A stretch of 64,000 nt of DNA. Origin: Pseudomonas sp. QTF5. Lineage in GTDB: Bacteria > Pseudomonadota > Gammaproteobacteria > Pseudomonadales > Pseudomonadaceae. Below the pieces are notes generated by a model. The model was not told the origin of the DNA and ran no database searches. It saw only the letters and a list, made by a program, of their open reading frames with translations. This document shows positions 37,354 through 46,440 of the stretch, piece after piece (the stretch's first letter is position 1; the number at the start of each line of letters is the position of its first letter). The position numbers and the translations under genes are program-made. The stretch covers positions 1 through 64,000 of the forward strand of contig NZ_AZRW02000017.1 in assembly GCF_000512695.2 (NCBI RefSeq), read 5' to 3'.

Positions 37354-37902
37354 ATGACGGAACAAGTATCCACAAGCAGGTGCGATTCACCGCTACTTCA
37401 GGCCTTCGTCGACAACCGACTGATTCTGGTCAAGATTGCCGCCCGCATCACCGGCTGCAGATCCCGTGCCGAAGACGTGGTGCAGGATGCGTTCTTCCGG
37501 CTGCAATCGGCGCCGCAGATCACCTCGTCAATCAAGGCGCAGCTCAGTTACCTGTTCCAGATCGTGCGCAACCTGGCGATCGATCATTACCGCAAACAAG
37601 CGCTGGAGCAGAAGTACTCGGGCCCGGAAGAGGAAGGTCTGAACGTGGTGATTCAGGGCGCTTCACCGGAAACCTCGCACATGAATTTCTCGACCCTGGA
37701 AAACATTGCCGATGCACTGACGGAGCTGCCCAGCCGCACCCGTTACGCCTTCGAGATGTACCGCCTGCACGGCGTACCGCAAAAAGACATCGCCAAGGAA
37801 CTCGGCGTCTCGCCAACCTTGGTGAACTTCATGATTCGTGACGCGCTGGTGCATTGCCGCAAGGTGTCGGGCAATCGTGCGGATACGTTCGCCCGACGCT
37901 GA
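37354..37902 (+). CDS. pvdS: PvdS: ECF iron-starvation sigma factor
   Basis: This 182-residue extracytoplasmic-function sigma factor directs RNA polymerase to iron-starvation boxes of pyoverdine genes. Region 2 is visible as ITGCRSRAEDVVQDAFFRLQ, followed by SYLFQIVRNLAIDHYRKQ; region 4 as ELPSRTRYAFEMYRLHGVPQ with the helix-turn-helix KELGVSPTLVNFMIRDAL. Length agrees with PvdS of other pseudomonads. AAGGTG lies before the ATG. It is divergent from pvdL across a region with its own Fur box and the pvdL box. Its anti-sigma partner (FpvR) is not in the window. Confidence 0.96.
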   Translation: MTEQVSTSRCDSPLLQAFVDNRLILVKIAARITGCRSRAEDVVQDAFFRLQSAPQITSSIKAQLSYLFQIVRNLAIDHYRKQALEQKYSGPEEEGLNVVIQGASPETSHMNFSTLENIADALTELPSRTRYAFEMYRLHGVPQKDIAKELGVSPTLVNFMIRDALVHCRKVSGNRADTFARR

Positions 37903-37918
37903 AATTTGCGTCGCGCCA

Positions 37919-38011
37919 TTCGCGAGCAAGCCCGCTCCCACATTTGATCGGTGTGAACACAGATTTTGTGTTCACCAAAAATCTACTGTGGGAGCGGGCT
38001 TGCTCGCGAAG
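37919..38011. repeat. BIME after pvdS, with palindromic loop
   Basis: TTCGCGAGCAAGCCCGCTCC and its reverse complement are separated by a loop that itself holds the palindrome GTGTGAACACAGATTTTGTG. It lies between the convergent pvdS and acetyltransferase genes and probably ends both messages. Confidence 0.9.
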
Positions 38012-38049
38012 GCTGACTCAAGCCCGCAACAGACCTTGAGCCATACACC

Positions 38050-39063
38050 TCACACCAACGAACACCGATCAAAAAACCGCTCACGCCCCAGCATCATCAG
38101 CGCCGCGCGCTTGTGCGGGAAGTCGAACTCTTTTTCGCAGTGGAAACACTGATTGTGCATATGCCCGATCATCTTCGCGTTGTCGGCGCGAGGCTCGGCG
38201 ACCACCCGTTGAGTGCGTGAATCATCGAGAAACAGGTAATGCACCAACGCCGATAGCCAGCTCGCCACCTTGTGCGGGCCGCGGTGATGTTCTTCGCCGA
38301 CCAGCATGTGAATGCCACGGTCGTAATCGCCGGCGTCATAGAACGGCGCAATGCGATCTTCCTTGGCCCAATAGGCTTCGAAATAGGCAAATGGCTGATC
38401 ATCGAAGCAACCGATCAGCGTCAGGGTGTGCGGGTCGGCTTCGAGCTTGCTCAGGTATTCGCGATGCTTCTCGAGACTGCCCTCCTCTTGCCAGAAACTC
38501 GCCACCCGCGGGCTGTTCTGCCAGCGGTTGAAACGCGCCAGGTCTTGCTCGATTTCTACTGTGCGCAAGGAAATCCACGCACCGAGCCGCGCATCGAAGC
38601 GTCGATACACCTCACCACGGGGTTTCACCGCACGCAATGGATGGCGCTTGCCGCCACTGATGACCATTTGCTGCGGATAGCTGCCGGTGCGCGACTCCCC
38701 CAGCCAAGGCTGGGGCAATTGCCAGAACAGCGTGCGTTCGCAGCGATACTGACCGGTAACTTCGGTCGCGATCAGCAATCCGCTGAGCAAAGCTTCGGTG
38801 GGCACGTCATCGAGGTGCCAGGTCAGACGCTGACAATCCGCATCACGGGCAAACAGCCAATAGCAGGCCACCCAGAACGCCTGACCGTCAGGACGGCCGA
38901 AACGCTCCTCCAGCCGCAGATGCAACGCGGGCTCGCGGGAAAGCCGCAGTTCGATCAGCGGTTGCCCTTGCAGGCTGAGGCTCAGGCGGCTGGCGGTTAC
39001 ATCGGCTACAAGACAATTGCCTGACGGCAAGGCCAGGGTGGTCAGGTCATTCAGATTGGACAT
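38050..39063 (-). CDS. siderophore acetyltransferase, IucB/PvdYII-like GNAT
   Basis: This 337-residue protein has an N-terminal region of about 160 residues and a C-terminal GNAT domain of the IucB/RhbD type: RFNRWQNSPRVASFWQEEG, FAYFEAYWAKEDRIAPFY, DYDRGIHMLVGEEHHRGP and VVAEPRADNAKMIGHM are typical. Enzymes of this type acetylate a hydroxylated diamine or amino acid; in pyoverdine producers the known example is PvdYII, which acetylates N5-hydroxyornithine. An exact iron-starvation box lies upstream and pvdS is the neighbour, supporting a pyoverdine role. The substrate remains inferred; the name pvdY would be reasonable. Confidence 0.85.
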   Translation of the reverse strand: MSNLNDLTTLALPSGNCLVADVTASRLSLSLQGQPLIELRLSREPALHLRLEERFGRPDGQAFWVACYWLFARDADCQRLTWHLDDVPTEALLSGLLIATEVTGQYRCERTLFWQLPQPWLGESRTGSYPQQMVISGGKRHPLRAVKPRGEVYRRFDARLGAWISLRTVEIEQDLARFNRWQNSPRVASFWQEEGSLEKHREYLSKLEADPHTLTLIGCFDDQPFAYFEAYWAKEDRIAPFYDAGDYDRGIHMLVGEEHHRGPHKVASWLSALVHYLFLDDSRTQRVVAEPRADNAKMIGHMHNQCFHCEKEFDFPHKRAALMMLGRERFFDRCSLV

Positions 39064-39103
39064 GGGTGGGGCTCACGATAATCGTCGACTGTTCAACGAT
39101 GTG

Positions 39104-39127
39104 ACGTGAGCCGGGGAGGGAAATTTA
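39104..39127 (-). promoter_or_regulatory. iron-starvation (PvdS) box of the siderophore acetyltransferase
   Basis: On the minus strand this reads TAAAT, 16 bases, CGT, an exact core match, 41-64 bases upstream of the start codon. It links the acetyltransferase gene to the PvdS regulon. Confidence 0.83.
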
Positions 39128-39175
39128 AGCGCAGTCGCCAAATGTGCGTCTCATGGCACGAATCAGGGGCACGAA

Positions 39176-39970
39176 TCAGGGTTTGCCCACCGGTACCAAG
39201 GCAATTTTGTAGGGATCGAAAATCTTCAGCATCTGCCCATTGTCTCGCAGGCCTTGCAGCAACTTGCCGAATGCTTCGCCAGTAATCGGCGCCTGCGGGC
39301 GAATCAGCGCGTAATGGTGGTAGACCTGATCGATCCGTTGCGACACCAGCAATTGCTCGCCGACTTTCTCGTTACGCAGCAGGTAATCGCTCAGGTAGGA
39401 ACGTGTCACCAAGGCAATGTCCGCTCGTGCGCGCAGCACCATCAGCAAGTTGCTGTCATGGGAATAGGTCAGCGTGGCCTTGTAGGCGTCGGCCAGATAC
39501 TTGGGATCGGCATTGAAATTGGCAAACTCGTAGTGATAGCCGCTGTACAGCGCCAGGCGCTTGCCCATCAGGTCCTTGAAGTAATTCTGATCGCGATCGG
39601 GTTTCTTCTGCGCGACAAAGATTTCTGCATCTTCCAGGCCCATGTCGACGAGGGTATGCGGGATGTCCTTCCAGCCCCAGTCCGGGTTCTCGAAAATCGC
39701 CATATCGACCCGGCCTTCCTTGAAGTCGTTGAAACGTCGAGGAATGGAGGTGGGCACCAGCACAAACTGATAGTCGGTTTGCACCTGATTCAGCGCTTCC
39801 ACCAGTTGTGGCAACAGACCGGTGTCGGCACCGGACTCCGGGCGCACGGTATAGGGTGGAAAATGCGCGGCACCGACCCGCACCAACTGTGCAGCCTGAG
39901 AGGGCAATACGCAGCACACTGCAAGCGCCGCCAGCAAAAGCCGAGACACTGTTCGAATTGGCGAAGACAT
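39176..39970 (-). CDS. periplasmic substrate-binding protein, amino-acid (SBP_bac_3) type
   Basis: This protein of about 264 residues has a signal peptide (LLLAALAVCCVLPSQAAQ) and a type II binding-protein fold: FPPYTVRPESGADTGLLPQL near the start, RRFNDFKEGRVDMAIFENPD in lobe 1 and ADIALVTRSYLSDYLL toward the end of lobe 2. No permease or ATPase gene is near, so it may work with a transporter elsewhere or act as a sensor-type protein, as many such orphans do. ATG 39970 is chosen; a TTG one codon earlier is possible. The ligand is unknown. It lies upstream of the acetyltransferase gene, which has its own promoter. Confidence 0.8.
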   Translation of the reverse strand: MSSPIRTVSRLLLAALAVCCVLPSQAAQLVRVGAAHFPPYTVRPESGADTGLLPQLVEALNQVQTDYQFVLVPTSIPRRFNDFKEGRVDMAIFENPDWGWKDIPHTLVDMGLEDAEIFVAQKKPDRDQNYFKDLMGKRLALYSGYHYEFANFNADPKYLADAYKATLTYSHDSNLLMVLRARADIALVTRSYLSDYLLRNEKVGEQLLVSQRIDQVYHHYALIRPQAPITGEAFGKLLQGLRDNGQMLKIFDPYKIALVPVGKP

Positions 39971-40061
39971 CAAAACAGCCCACTCCCCAAAAAATACTCA
40001 TCAATGCATACAAGCTAGGCGGTTTCGCCGACTTAGCCAGTTTCCTGCCGAGATAGACGGC

Positions 40062-40688
40062 TCACTGCCGTTCTTCAAGCACCAGAATAAGCGCTTCATC
40101 GGCCAATTGATCGAGACTCATGCTGCCATCGGCACGAAACCAGGTGGTGGTCCAGGACAACGCGCCCGTCAGGAAACGGCGGGTGATGAACACGTCGCCA
40201 CGAATAAAACCGGCGTCCTTGGCTTCGCCCAGTACCTGCAACCAGATGTCTTCATAAATATCACGCAGCGCCAGAACCTGCGCCTGGCCTTCCGCTGACA
40301 GCGAACGCCACTCATACACCAGCACCGCCATGGCTTCGCCGCTGCCGCCCATGATCGACTGCAATTCGCAGCGAATCAGCGCCAGAACCCGCTCGCGCAC
40401 ACTGCCGGCCTCGGTCAGGGCTGCGCGCATTAACGCGGTGTTGTAGCGAATGGTCTCTTCCATCACGGCCCGCAGGATCTCATCCTTGCTTTTGAAGTGA
40501 TGAAAAATACTGCCCGACTGAATACCCACCGCACCGGCCAGATCGCGCACGGTGGTCCGTTCATAACCTTTGTTGCGAAACAGGTGAGCGGCCACTTGCA
40601 GCAGTTTGCCGCGGGCGCTGTCCGGGTCGGTCAATTGGCCGTTGTCGACCAATTCGCGCATCACCCTCAGGGCTTTTTGCTCGTCCAC
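40062..40688 (-). CDS. atuR: AtuR: TetR-family repressor of acyclic terpene utilisation
   Basis: This protein of about 208 residues has a TetR helix-turn-helix ([20 protein letters not shown] then [21 protein letters not shown]) and a ligand-binding C-terminal domain. It is divergent from atuA across two mirror-image operators, as known for AtuR of P. aeruginosa, which represses the atu genes until a terpene-derived inducer is present. The GTG at 40688 is the favoured start, because AGGAGA lies just before it; an upstream ATG would add eight residues without a ribosome-binding site. Confidence 0.85.
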   Translation of the reverse strand: MDEQKALRVMRELVDNGQLTDPDSARGKLLQVAAHLFRNKGYERTTVRDLAGAVGIQSGSIFHHFKSKDEILRAVMEETIRYNTALMRAALTEAGSVRERVLALIRCELQSIMGGSGEAMAVLVYEWRSLSAEGQAQVLALRDIYEDIWLQVLGEAKDAGFIRGDVFITRRFLTGALSWTTTWFRADGSMSLDQLADEALILVLEERQ

Positions 40689-40776
40689 CCGTTCTCTCCT
40701 ACAGTCGATCAATCAATTGCACCGCTGCCCGCTAAAACAGCGGGGTTGCGCGGGCAATTTAAGCTGGCGGGGGCGA

Positions 40777-40792
40777 CCAAGCAAGCGCTTGG
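40777..40792 (+). promoter_or_regulatory. AtuR operator 1
   Basis: CCAAGCAAGCGCTTGG lies in the atuR-atuA intergenic region. It is the exact reverse complement of operator 2, 43 bases away, and each has CCAAGC/GCTTGG half-sites. AtuR is reported to bind two inverted repeats in this region in P. aeruginosa. Confidence 0.8.
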
Positions 40793-40819
40793 GCAGAAGA
40801 TATTTCAGTCGTTTACAAA

Positions 40820-40835
40820 CCAAGCGCTTGCTTGG
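40820..40835 (+). promoter_or_regulatory. AtuR operator 2
   Basis: CCAAGCGCTTGCTTGG is the exact reverse complement of operator 1. It ends 31 bases before the atuA start codon, so a bound repressor would block the atuA promoter. Confidence 0.8.
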
Positions 40836-40866
40836 TAGTCTCGAAGCACTTCTGTCGGAGGTGGTT

Positions 40867-42669
40867 ATGGAATTGACTGCGCCCAAAACAATCCGCATCG
40901 GTTGCGCCAGCGCATTCTGGGGCGACACCTCGACCGCCGCCGAGCAACTGGTGGACGGCGGGCGGCTGGATTACCTGGTGTTCGATTATCTGGCCGAGAT
41001 CACGATGTCGATCATGGCCGGGGCGCGGATGAAAGATCCGGCGGCCGGCTACGCCAGCGACTTCATCGAAGTCCTCAGCCCCCTCCTCAACCAGCTCGCC
41101 GAACAGAAGGTCCGCGTCATCAGCAATGCCGGCGGCGTCAATCCACAGGCTTGCGCCGCTGCCCTGCAATCGGCCTGCGACAAGGCTGGGGTAGCGCTGA
41201 AGATCGCCGTGTTGTCGGGTGACGATCTGCAACCGCAGTTCAAACGCCTGAGCAGCCTTGGCCTCCATGAGATGTTCAGTGGCACGCCCCTGCCGCCGAT
41301 GTGCGTGTCGACCAACGCCTACCTCGGCGCGCCGGGCATCGTCGAAGCCCTGCGCCTGGGCGCCGACATTGTGATTACCGGACGTGTGGTCGACAGCGCC
41401 GTGGTCAGCGCCGCGCTGGTGCATGAGTTCGGCTGGTCATGGCACGACTACGACAAACTCGCCCAGGCCGCATTGGCCGGGCACCTTATCGAATGTGGCG
41501 CCCAGTGTACCGGCGGCAATTTCACCGATTGGTATGACGTGCCCGACTACGAACACATCGGTTTTCCGATCATCGAAGTCAGCGCAGACGGCCAGTTTAT
41601 TGTCAGCAAACCCGATAGTTCCGGCGGTCTGGTCACGCCCCTGACGGTGGGCGAGCAGATGCTTTATGAAATCGGCGACCCACAGGCCTATTTGCTGCCG
41701 GACGTGGTGTGCGATTTCAGTCAGGTCAAACTCGTGCAACAAGGCAAAAACGCGGTGCAGGTGCATGGCGCAAAAGGCTTGCCGCCGACCGATCAATACA
41801 AGGTCAGCGCCACGTATCCGGACGGTTTCCGCTGCACCGCCAGTTGCCTGATCGCCGGGATCGATGCCGTGGCCAAGGCCCGACGGGTCAGCCAGGCGAT
41901 CATCAACAAGACTTCGGAAATCTTCAGCCAGCGCGGCTGGGCGCCCTACAGCGAAGTGAACATCGAACTGCTGGGCAGCGAAGCCACTTATGGCCCTCAC
42001 GGCCAGCGCCAGGACAGCCGCGAAGTGGTGATCAAACTCGCCGTACGCCATCCGGGCAAGCAGGCCTTGATTCTGTTCTCCCGGGAAATCGCCCAGGCCG
42101 CCACCGGCATGGCGCCGGGGTTGACCGGGATCGTCGGCGGGCGGCCGACGGTGTACCCGCTGATCCGGCTGTTTTCATTCCTGATCGACAAAACGGCCTG
42201 CACCCTGGAAATCGACCTCGCCGGTGAGCGCCATCCGTGCGCCCTGCCCGCCCTCGATGTACTCGACCCGGATGACTTGCCGCTACCGTTCGATCCGCCC
42301 CAACCCACAGAGCGCGCCGACGCCAGCGTCGCCCTGATCAAACTCGCCGTGGCGCGCTCCGGCGACAAGGGCAATCACAGCAACATCGGCGTCATGGCCC
42401 GCCATCCCGACTACCTGCCGTGGATCGCCGAAGCGCTGACACCTGAGGTGATTGTCGACTGGATGAGTCATGTCCTCGACCCGATCCACGGGCGTGTCGA
42501 ACGCTGGTATTTACCCGGCACTCAGAGCTTTAATTTCCTTCTGGAGAACGCACTCGGCGGCGGTGGCGTAGCCAGCCTGCGGATCGATCCGCAAGGCAAG
42601 GCGTTCGCTCAACAACTGCTGGAGATCCAGATTCCGGTGCCGCAGCGCATCGCCGATCAGGTCAACTAG
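40867..42669 (+). CDS. atuA: AtuA: acyclic terpene utilisation protein (DUF1446 family)
   Basis: This 600-residue protein belongs to the AtuA family, with characteristic stretches [67 protein letters not shown] and [15 protein letters not shown]. It is needed for citronellol/geraniol breakdown in P. aeruginosa, but its reaction is not established. GGAGGTGG precedes the ATG, and the upstream extension of the frame is discarded. It is the first gene of the operon, 31 bases after the second AtuR operator. The SDR gene follows after 12 bases. Confidence 0.92.
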   Translation: MELTAPKTIRIGCASAFWGDTSTAAEQLVDGGRLDYLVFDYLAEITMSIMAGARMKDPAAGYASDFIEVLSPLLNQLAEQKVRVISNAGGVNPQACAAALQSACDKAGVALKIAVLSGDDLQPQFKRLSSLGLHEMFSGTPLPPMCVSTNAYLGAPGIVEALRLGADIVITGRVVDSAVVSAALVHEFGWSWHDYDKLAQAALAGHLIECGAQCTGGNFTDWYDVPDYEHIGFPIIEVSADGQFIVSKPDSSGGLVTPLTVGEQMLYEIGDPQAYLLPDVVCDFSQVKLVQQGKNAVQVHGAKGLPPTDQYKVSATYPDGFRCTASCLIAGIDAVAKARRVSQAIINKTSEIFSQRGWAPYSEVNIELLGSEATYGPHGQRQDSREVVIKLAVRHPGKQALILFSREIAQAATGMAPGLTGIVGGRPTVYPLIRLFSFLIDKTACTLEIDLAGERHPCALPALDVLDPDDLPLPFDPPQPTERADASVALIKLAVARSGDKGNHSNIGVMARHPDYLPWIAEALTPEVIVDWMSHVLDPIHGRVERWYLPGTQSFNFLLENALGGGGVASLRIDPQGKAFAQQLLEIQIPVPQRIADQVN

Positions 42670-42681
42670 AGGACCGTCGCC

Positions 42682-43596
42682 ATGGCTTATGACTCGATTT
42701 ACAAACCCGACCTGTTCGCTGGCCAAAACATCATTGTCACCGGTGGCGGCAGCGGCATCGGTCGTTGCACCGCTCACGAGCTCGCTGCCCTCGGCGCGCA
42801 TGTGCTGCTGGTGGGGCGTAATGCCGACAAACTGAAAAAGGTCGCCGCTGAAATCACCGAAGACGGGGGTAAAGCCAGTTGGCAGGTCTGCGATATCCGC
42901 GATGAAGACTCCGTCACGCAATTGGTCAGCGAATTGATCCGCAAACACGGGCCGATTCATGGGCTGGTCAACAATGCCGGGGGGCAGTACCCCTCGCCGC
43001 TGGCGTCGATCAATCAGAAAGGTTTCGAAACCATACTGCGCACCAATCTGGTAGGCGGTTTTCTGATGGCCCGGGAGGTGTTCAATCAGTCCATGAGCAA
43101 GCATGGCGGCGCCATCGTCAACATGCTCGCCGACATGTGGGGTGGCATGCCCGGCATGGGTCACTCGGGCGCGGCGCGCTCGGGCATGGACAACTTCACC
43201 AAGACCGCCGCGTTTGAATGGGGCTATGCCGGGGTGCGGGTCAACGCCGTTGCGCCAGGCTGGGTCGCCTCCAGCGGCATGGACACCTACGAAGGTGCGT
43301 TCCGGGCCGTGATCCCGACCCTGTGTGAACACGTGCCGCTCAAGCGCATCGGCACCGAATCGGAGGTCAGCGCGGCGATTGTTTTCCTGCTCAGCCCGGC
43401 AGCCGCTTTTGTCAGCGGCAGCACGTTGCGCATCGACGGTGCCGCCAGCCTCGGCGGGCGGGCCTGGCCGATGCACAAGGCGCAGAACAGTCATTCGTAC
43501 AACGGCTTTCACCGCGCCTATTTACCCGAAGTACTCAGACCCGACGTGTCCAAACCAGACATCCCCAAGCCAGACGAGCTCAAGGACAAGGAGTAA
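42682..43596 (+). CDS. atuB: AtuB: SDR-family protein of terpene utilisation
   Basis: This 304-residue short-chain dehydrogenase has TGGGSGIGR for the cofactor and LVNNAGGQYPSPL. The usual YxxxK region reads GHSGAARSGMDNF, so Tyr is His-like and Lys is Arg; this resembles the 2,4-dienoyl-CoA reductase branch, in which the Tyr is also absent. The likely job is in oxidising or reducing a terpenoid alcohol or CoA ester; the exact step is not established. The C-terminus is unusual: a short Pro-Asp repeat (RPDVSKPDIPKPDELKDKE). It is co-transcribed with atuA and atuC with gaps of 12 and 2 bases. Confidence 0.87.
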   Translation: MAYDSIYKPDLFAGQNIIVTGGGSGIGRCTAHELAALGAHVLLVGRNADKLKKVAAEITEDGGKASWQVCDIRDEDSVTQLVSELIRKHGPIHGLVNNAGGQYPSPLASINQKGFETILRTNLVGGFLMAREVFNQSMSKHGGAIVNMLADMWGGMPGMGHSGAARSGMDNFTKTAAFEWGYAGVRVNAVAPGWVASSGMDTYEGAFRAVIPTLCEHVPLKRIGTESEVSAAIVFLLSPAAAFVSGSTLRIDGAASLGGRAWPMHKAQNSHSYNGFHRAYLPEVLRPDVSKPDIPKPDELKDKE

Positions 43597-43598
43597 CC

Positions 43599-45215
43599 AT
43601 GCCGGTCATCCAGTCCCAAGTCGACCCGTTCAGCGAAGCGTTCGCCCGCAACCGGGCGGCCATGCTGGCCGGCATCGAGCAGGTCCGTCAGCTCGAGCAG
43701 AACCTGCTGAGCAAAGCCGCCGAAGCCAAACCCAGGTTCGACAAGCGCGGGCAACTGCTGCCCCGTGAACGCCTTAATCTATTGCTCGATCCCGGCGCGC
43801 CGTTCCTCGAACTCGCGAGCCTGGCCGGCTACAAGCTGCACGACGACAAGGACGGCAGCTCGGCTGGCGGCGGTTTGATCGCCGGGATCGGTTACGTGTC
43901 CGGCGTGCGGGTTTTGGTGGTGGCGAACAACAGCGCGATCAAGGGTGGAACGATTTCCCCCAGCGGTTTGAAAAAGTCCCTGCGCCTGCAACAGATCGCC
44001 ATGGAAAACAAACTGCCGGTGATCACCCTCGCGGAAAGCGGGGGCGCCAACCTCAATTACGCGGCGGAGATTTTCGTCGAAGGCGCGCGCAGCTTTGCCA
44101 ATCAGGCGCGGATGTCGGCCATGGGCCTGCCGCAAATCACCGTGGTCCATGGCTCGGCCACGGCGGGCGGCGCTTATCAGCCGGGGTTGTCGGATTACGT
44201 GGTGGTGGTGCGCGGCAAGGCCAAGCTGTTTCTCGCCGGGCCGCCGCTGCTCAAGGCAGCGACTGGTGAAGTCGCCACCGATGAAGAACTGGGTGGCGCC
44301 GAGATGCACGCGCAAACCGCCGGCACCGCCGAATACCTGGCCGAGAACGATGCCGATGGTGTGCGCCTGGTACGCGAAATCATGAGCCTGTTGCGGTGGA
44401 ACGATCAGCTGCCATGGTTACCCGAACGTCGCTGGGAAGAACCGCTCTACCCCATCGACGAACTGCTGGGTCTGATCCCGGATGACCCGAAAAAACCCTA
44501 CGACGTGCGCGAAATCATCGCCCGGATTGCTGACGCTTCGAACTTCCTCGAATTCAAGGGCGAGTTCGATCAGCAGACGGTGTGTGGGCATTTGCAGATT
44601 CAGGGTCGAGCCTGCGGCTTCATCGGCAACAACGGCCCGATCACCCCCAAAGGCGCGAGCAAGGCGGCGCAGTTCATTCAGCTCTGCGATCAGAGCCAGA
44701 CGCCCCTGCTGTTTTTCCACAACACCACCGGCTTCATGGTCGGCACCGAGTCGGAACAGCAAGGCGTGATCAAACACGGCGCGAAGATGATTCAAGCGGT
44801 GGCCAATGCTCGGGTGCCTAAATTGACGATCGTCGTCGGCGGCTCCTACGGCGCCGGCAACTACGCGATGTGCGGCCGCGGCCTCGACCCGCGCTTCATC
44901 TTCGCCTGGCCCAACAGCCGCACCGCGGTGATGGGCGGCGCTCAGGCCGGCAAAGTGTTGCGGATCGTCACCGAAGCCAAACAGCTCAAGGACGGGTTGG
45001 TGCCCGACCCGAAAATGCTCGACATGCTGGAACAGGTCACCGCGCAGAAACTCGACAGCCAGTCCACCGCGCTGTATGGCAGCGCCAACCTGTGGGACGA
45101 CGGGCTGATCGATCCGCGGGACACCCGCACGTTGCTCGGGTATTTGCTGGACATCTGCCATGAGGCCGAGGTTCGTTCGCTGCAATCCAACAGCTTTGGT
45201 GTAGCCCGTTTTTGA
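43599..45215 (+). CDS. atuC: AtuC: geranyl-CoA carboxylase beta (carboxyltransferase) subunit
   Basis: This 538-residue biotin-dependent carboxyltransferase has the two crotonase-like halves; typical blocks are RGQLLPRERLNLLLDPG, LAESGGANLN, VHGSATAGGAYQPGLSDYVV, NNTTGFMVGTESEQQG and GGSYGAGNYAMCGRGLDPRF. With the biotin subunit AtuF it would carboxylate cis-geranyl-CoA. The related leucine enzyme (LiuB) is very similar; the atu context supports the geranyl assignment. The ATG lies two bases after the atuB stop, with AAGGAG before it. Confidence 0.92.
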   Translation: MPVIQSQVDPFSEAFARNRAAMLAGIEQVRQLEQNLLSKAAEAKPRFDKRGQLLPRERLNLLLDPGAPFLELASLAGYKLHDDKDGSSAGGGLIAGIGYVSGVRVLVVANNSAIKGGTISPSGLKKSLRLQQIAMENKLPVITLAESGGANLNYAAEIFVEGARSFANQARMSAMGLPQITVVHGSATAGGAYQPGLSDYVVVVRGKAKLFLAGPPLLKAATGEVATDEELGGAEMHAQTAGTAEYLAENDADGVRLVREIMSLLRWNDQLPWLPERRWEEPLYPIDELLGLIPDDPKKPYDVREIIARIADASNFLEFKGEFDQQTVCGHLQIQGRACGFIGNNGPITPKGASKAAQFIQLCDQSQTPLLFFHNTTGFMVGTESEQQGVIKHGAKMIQAVANARVPKLTIVVGGSYGAGNYAMCGRGLDPRFIFAWPNSRTAVMGGAQAGKVLRIVTEAKQLKDGLVPDPKMLDMLEQVTAQKLDSQSTALYGSANLWDDGLIDPRDTRTLLGYLLDICHEAEVRSLQSNSFGVARF

Positions 45216-45216
45216 T

Positions 45217-45262
45217 GACGCAGAGCCTCTAAGGCTGCATTCCCACGCATAGCGTGGGAACG
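45217..45262 (+). repeat. double-hairpin interspersed repeat, copy 2
   Basis: GACGCAGAGCCTCTAAGGC followed by GCATTCCCACGC-ATA-GCGTGGGAACG matches, in opposite orientation, the unit after the fpv operon terminator. It lies inside the atu operon between atuC and atuD, just before the atuD ribosome-binding site. Confidence 0.75.
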
Positions 45263-45282
45263 ATCACAGGAGAACAATAAAA

Positions 45283-46440
45283 ATGATCTTCACCCAGGAA
45301 CACGAAGCACTGCGCCGCACCGTCCGCCAATTCGTCGATCACGAGATCAACCCTCATGTCGAGGAATGGGAAAAGGCCGGGCGCTTTCCGATCCATGAGA
45401 TCTTCCGCAAGGCGGGCGACCTCGGTCTGCTGGGGATTTCCAAACCGGAAAAATTCGGCGGCATGGGGCTCGATTACAGCTATTCGATTGTGGCTGCCGA
45501 AGAGTTCGGCACCATTCATTGCGGCGGCATTCCGATGTCCATCGGCGTGCAGACCGACATGTGCACCCCGGCTCTGGCGCGTTTCGGCTCCGATGAACTG
45601 CGCGATGAGTTCCTGCGGCCGGCGATCACCGGCGAGCAGGTCGGCTGCATCGGCGTCTCCGAAGTCGGCGCGGGCTCCGACGTAGCAGGTTTGAAAACCA
45701 CCGCCCGCAAGGACGGCGACGACTACGTGATCAACGGCAGCAAGATGTGGATCACCAACTCGCCGAGCGCCGACTTCATCTGTCTGCTGGCCAACACCTC
45801 GGACGACAAGCCGCACATCAACAAGTCGCTGATCATGGTGCCAATGAACAGCCCCGGGATCAGCCTCAGCTCGCACCTGGACAAGCTCGGCATGCGCAGC
45901 TCGGAAACCGCCCAGATATTCTTCGACAACGTGCGCGTGCCGCAACGCAACCGCATCGGCCACGAAGGCGCGGGGTTCATGATGCAGATGCTGCAGTTCC
46001 AGGAAGAACGATTGTTCGGCGCGGCGAACATGATCAAAGGCCTGGAGTACTGCGTCGACAGCACCATCGAATATTGCAAGGAGCGCAAAACCTTCGGCAA
46101 TGCGCTGATCGACAACCAGGTCATTCATTTCCGCCTGGCGGAATTGCAAACCGAAATCGAATGCCTGCGGGCGCTGGTCTATCAGGCCACCGAGCAATAC
46201 ATCAAAGGCCAGGACGTCACCCGTTTGGCGTCCATGGCCAAACTCAAGGCCGGGCGACTCGGTCGGGAAGTCAGCGACAGTTGCCTGCAATATTGGGGCG
46301 GCATGGGCTTCATGTGGGACAACCCGGTGGCGCGGGCTTACCGCGATGTGCGGCTGGTGTCGATCGGCGGCGGTGCCGACGAAATCATGCTGGGGATCAT
46401 CTGCAAACTCATGGGCATCCTGCCGGGGAAAAAGAAATGA
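45283..46440 (+). CDS. atuD: AtuD: citronellyl-CoA dehydrogenase (acyl-CoA dehydrogenase)
   Basis: This 385-residue FAD enzyme has the acyl-CoA dehydrogenase signatures: CIGVSEVGAGSDVAGLKT and KMWITNSPSADF in the middle, ERKTFGNALIDNQVIHFRLA and QYWGGMGFMWDNPVARAYRD in the C-terminal domain. The catalytic base position appears to be in the family's usual helix, but was not pinned down. It would oxidise citronellyl-CoA to geranyl-CoA. CAGGAGA precedes the ATG. Its stop overlaps the atuE start (ATGA). Confidence 0.9.
   Translation: MIFTQEHEALRRTVRQFVDHEINPHVEEWEKAGRFPIHEIFRKAGDLGLLGISKPEKFGGMGLDYSYSIVAAEEFGTIHCGGIPMSIGVQTDMCTPALARFGSDELRDEFLRPAITGEQVGCIGVSEVGAGSDVAGLKTTARKDGDDYVINGSKMWITNSPSADFICLLANTSDDKPHINKSLIMVPMNSPGISLSSHLDKLGMRSSETAQIFFDNVRVPQRNRIGHEGAGFMMQMLQFQEERLFGAANMIKGLEYCVDSTIEYCKERKTFGNALIDNQVIHFRLAELQTEIECLRALVYQATEQYIKGQDVTRLASMAKLKAGRLGREVSDSCLQYWGGMGFMWDNPVARAYRDVRLVSIGGGADEIMLGIICKLMGILPGKKK

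Noticed and set aside
37663..37943. Small frames reading GAGLLAKG-like peptides near REPs (also at 23338, 37743 and 47222)
   Set aside because: The peptide VGAGLLAK and its relatives are simply the translated REP core and recur wherever a REP occurs.
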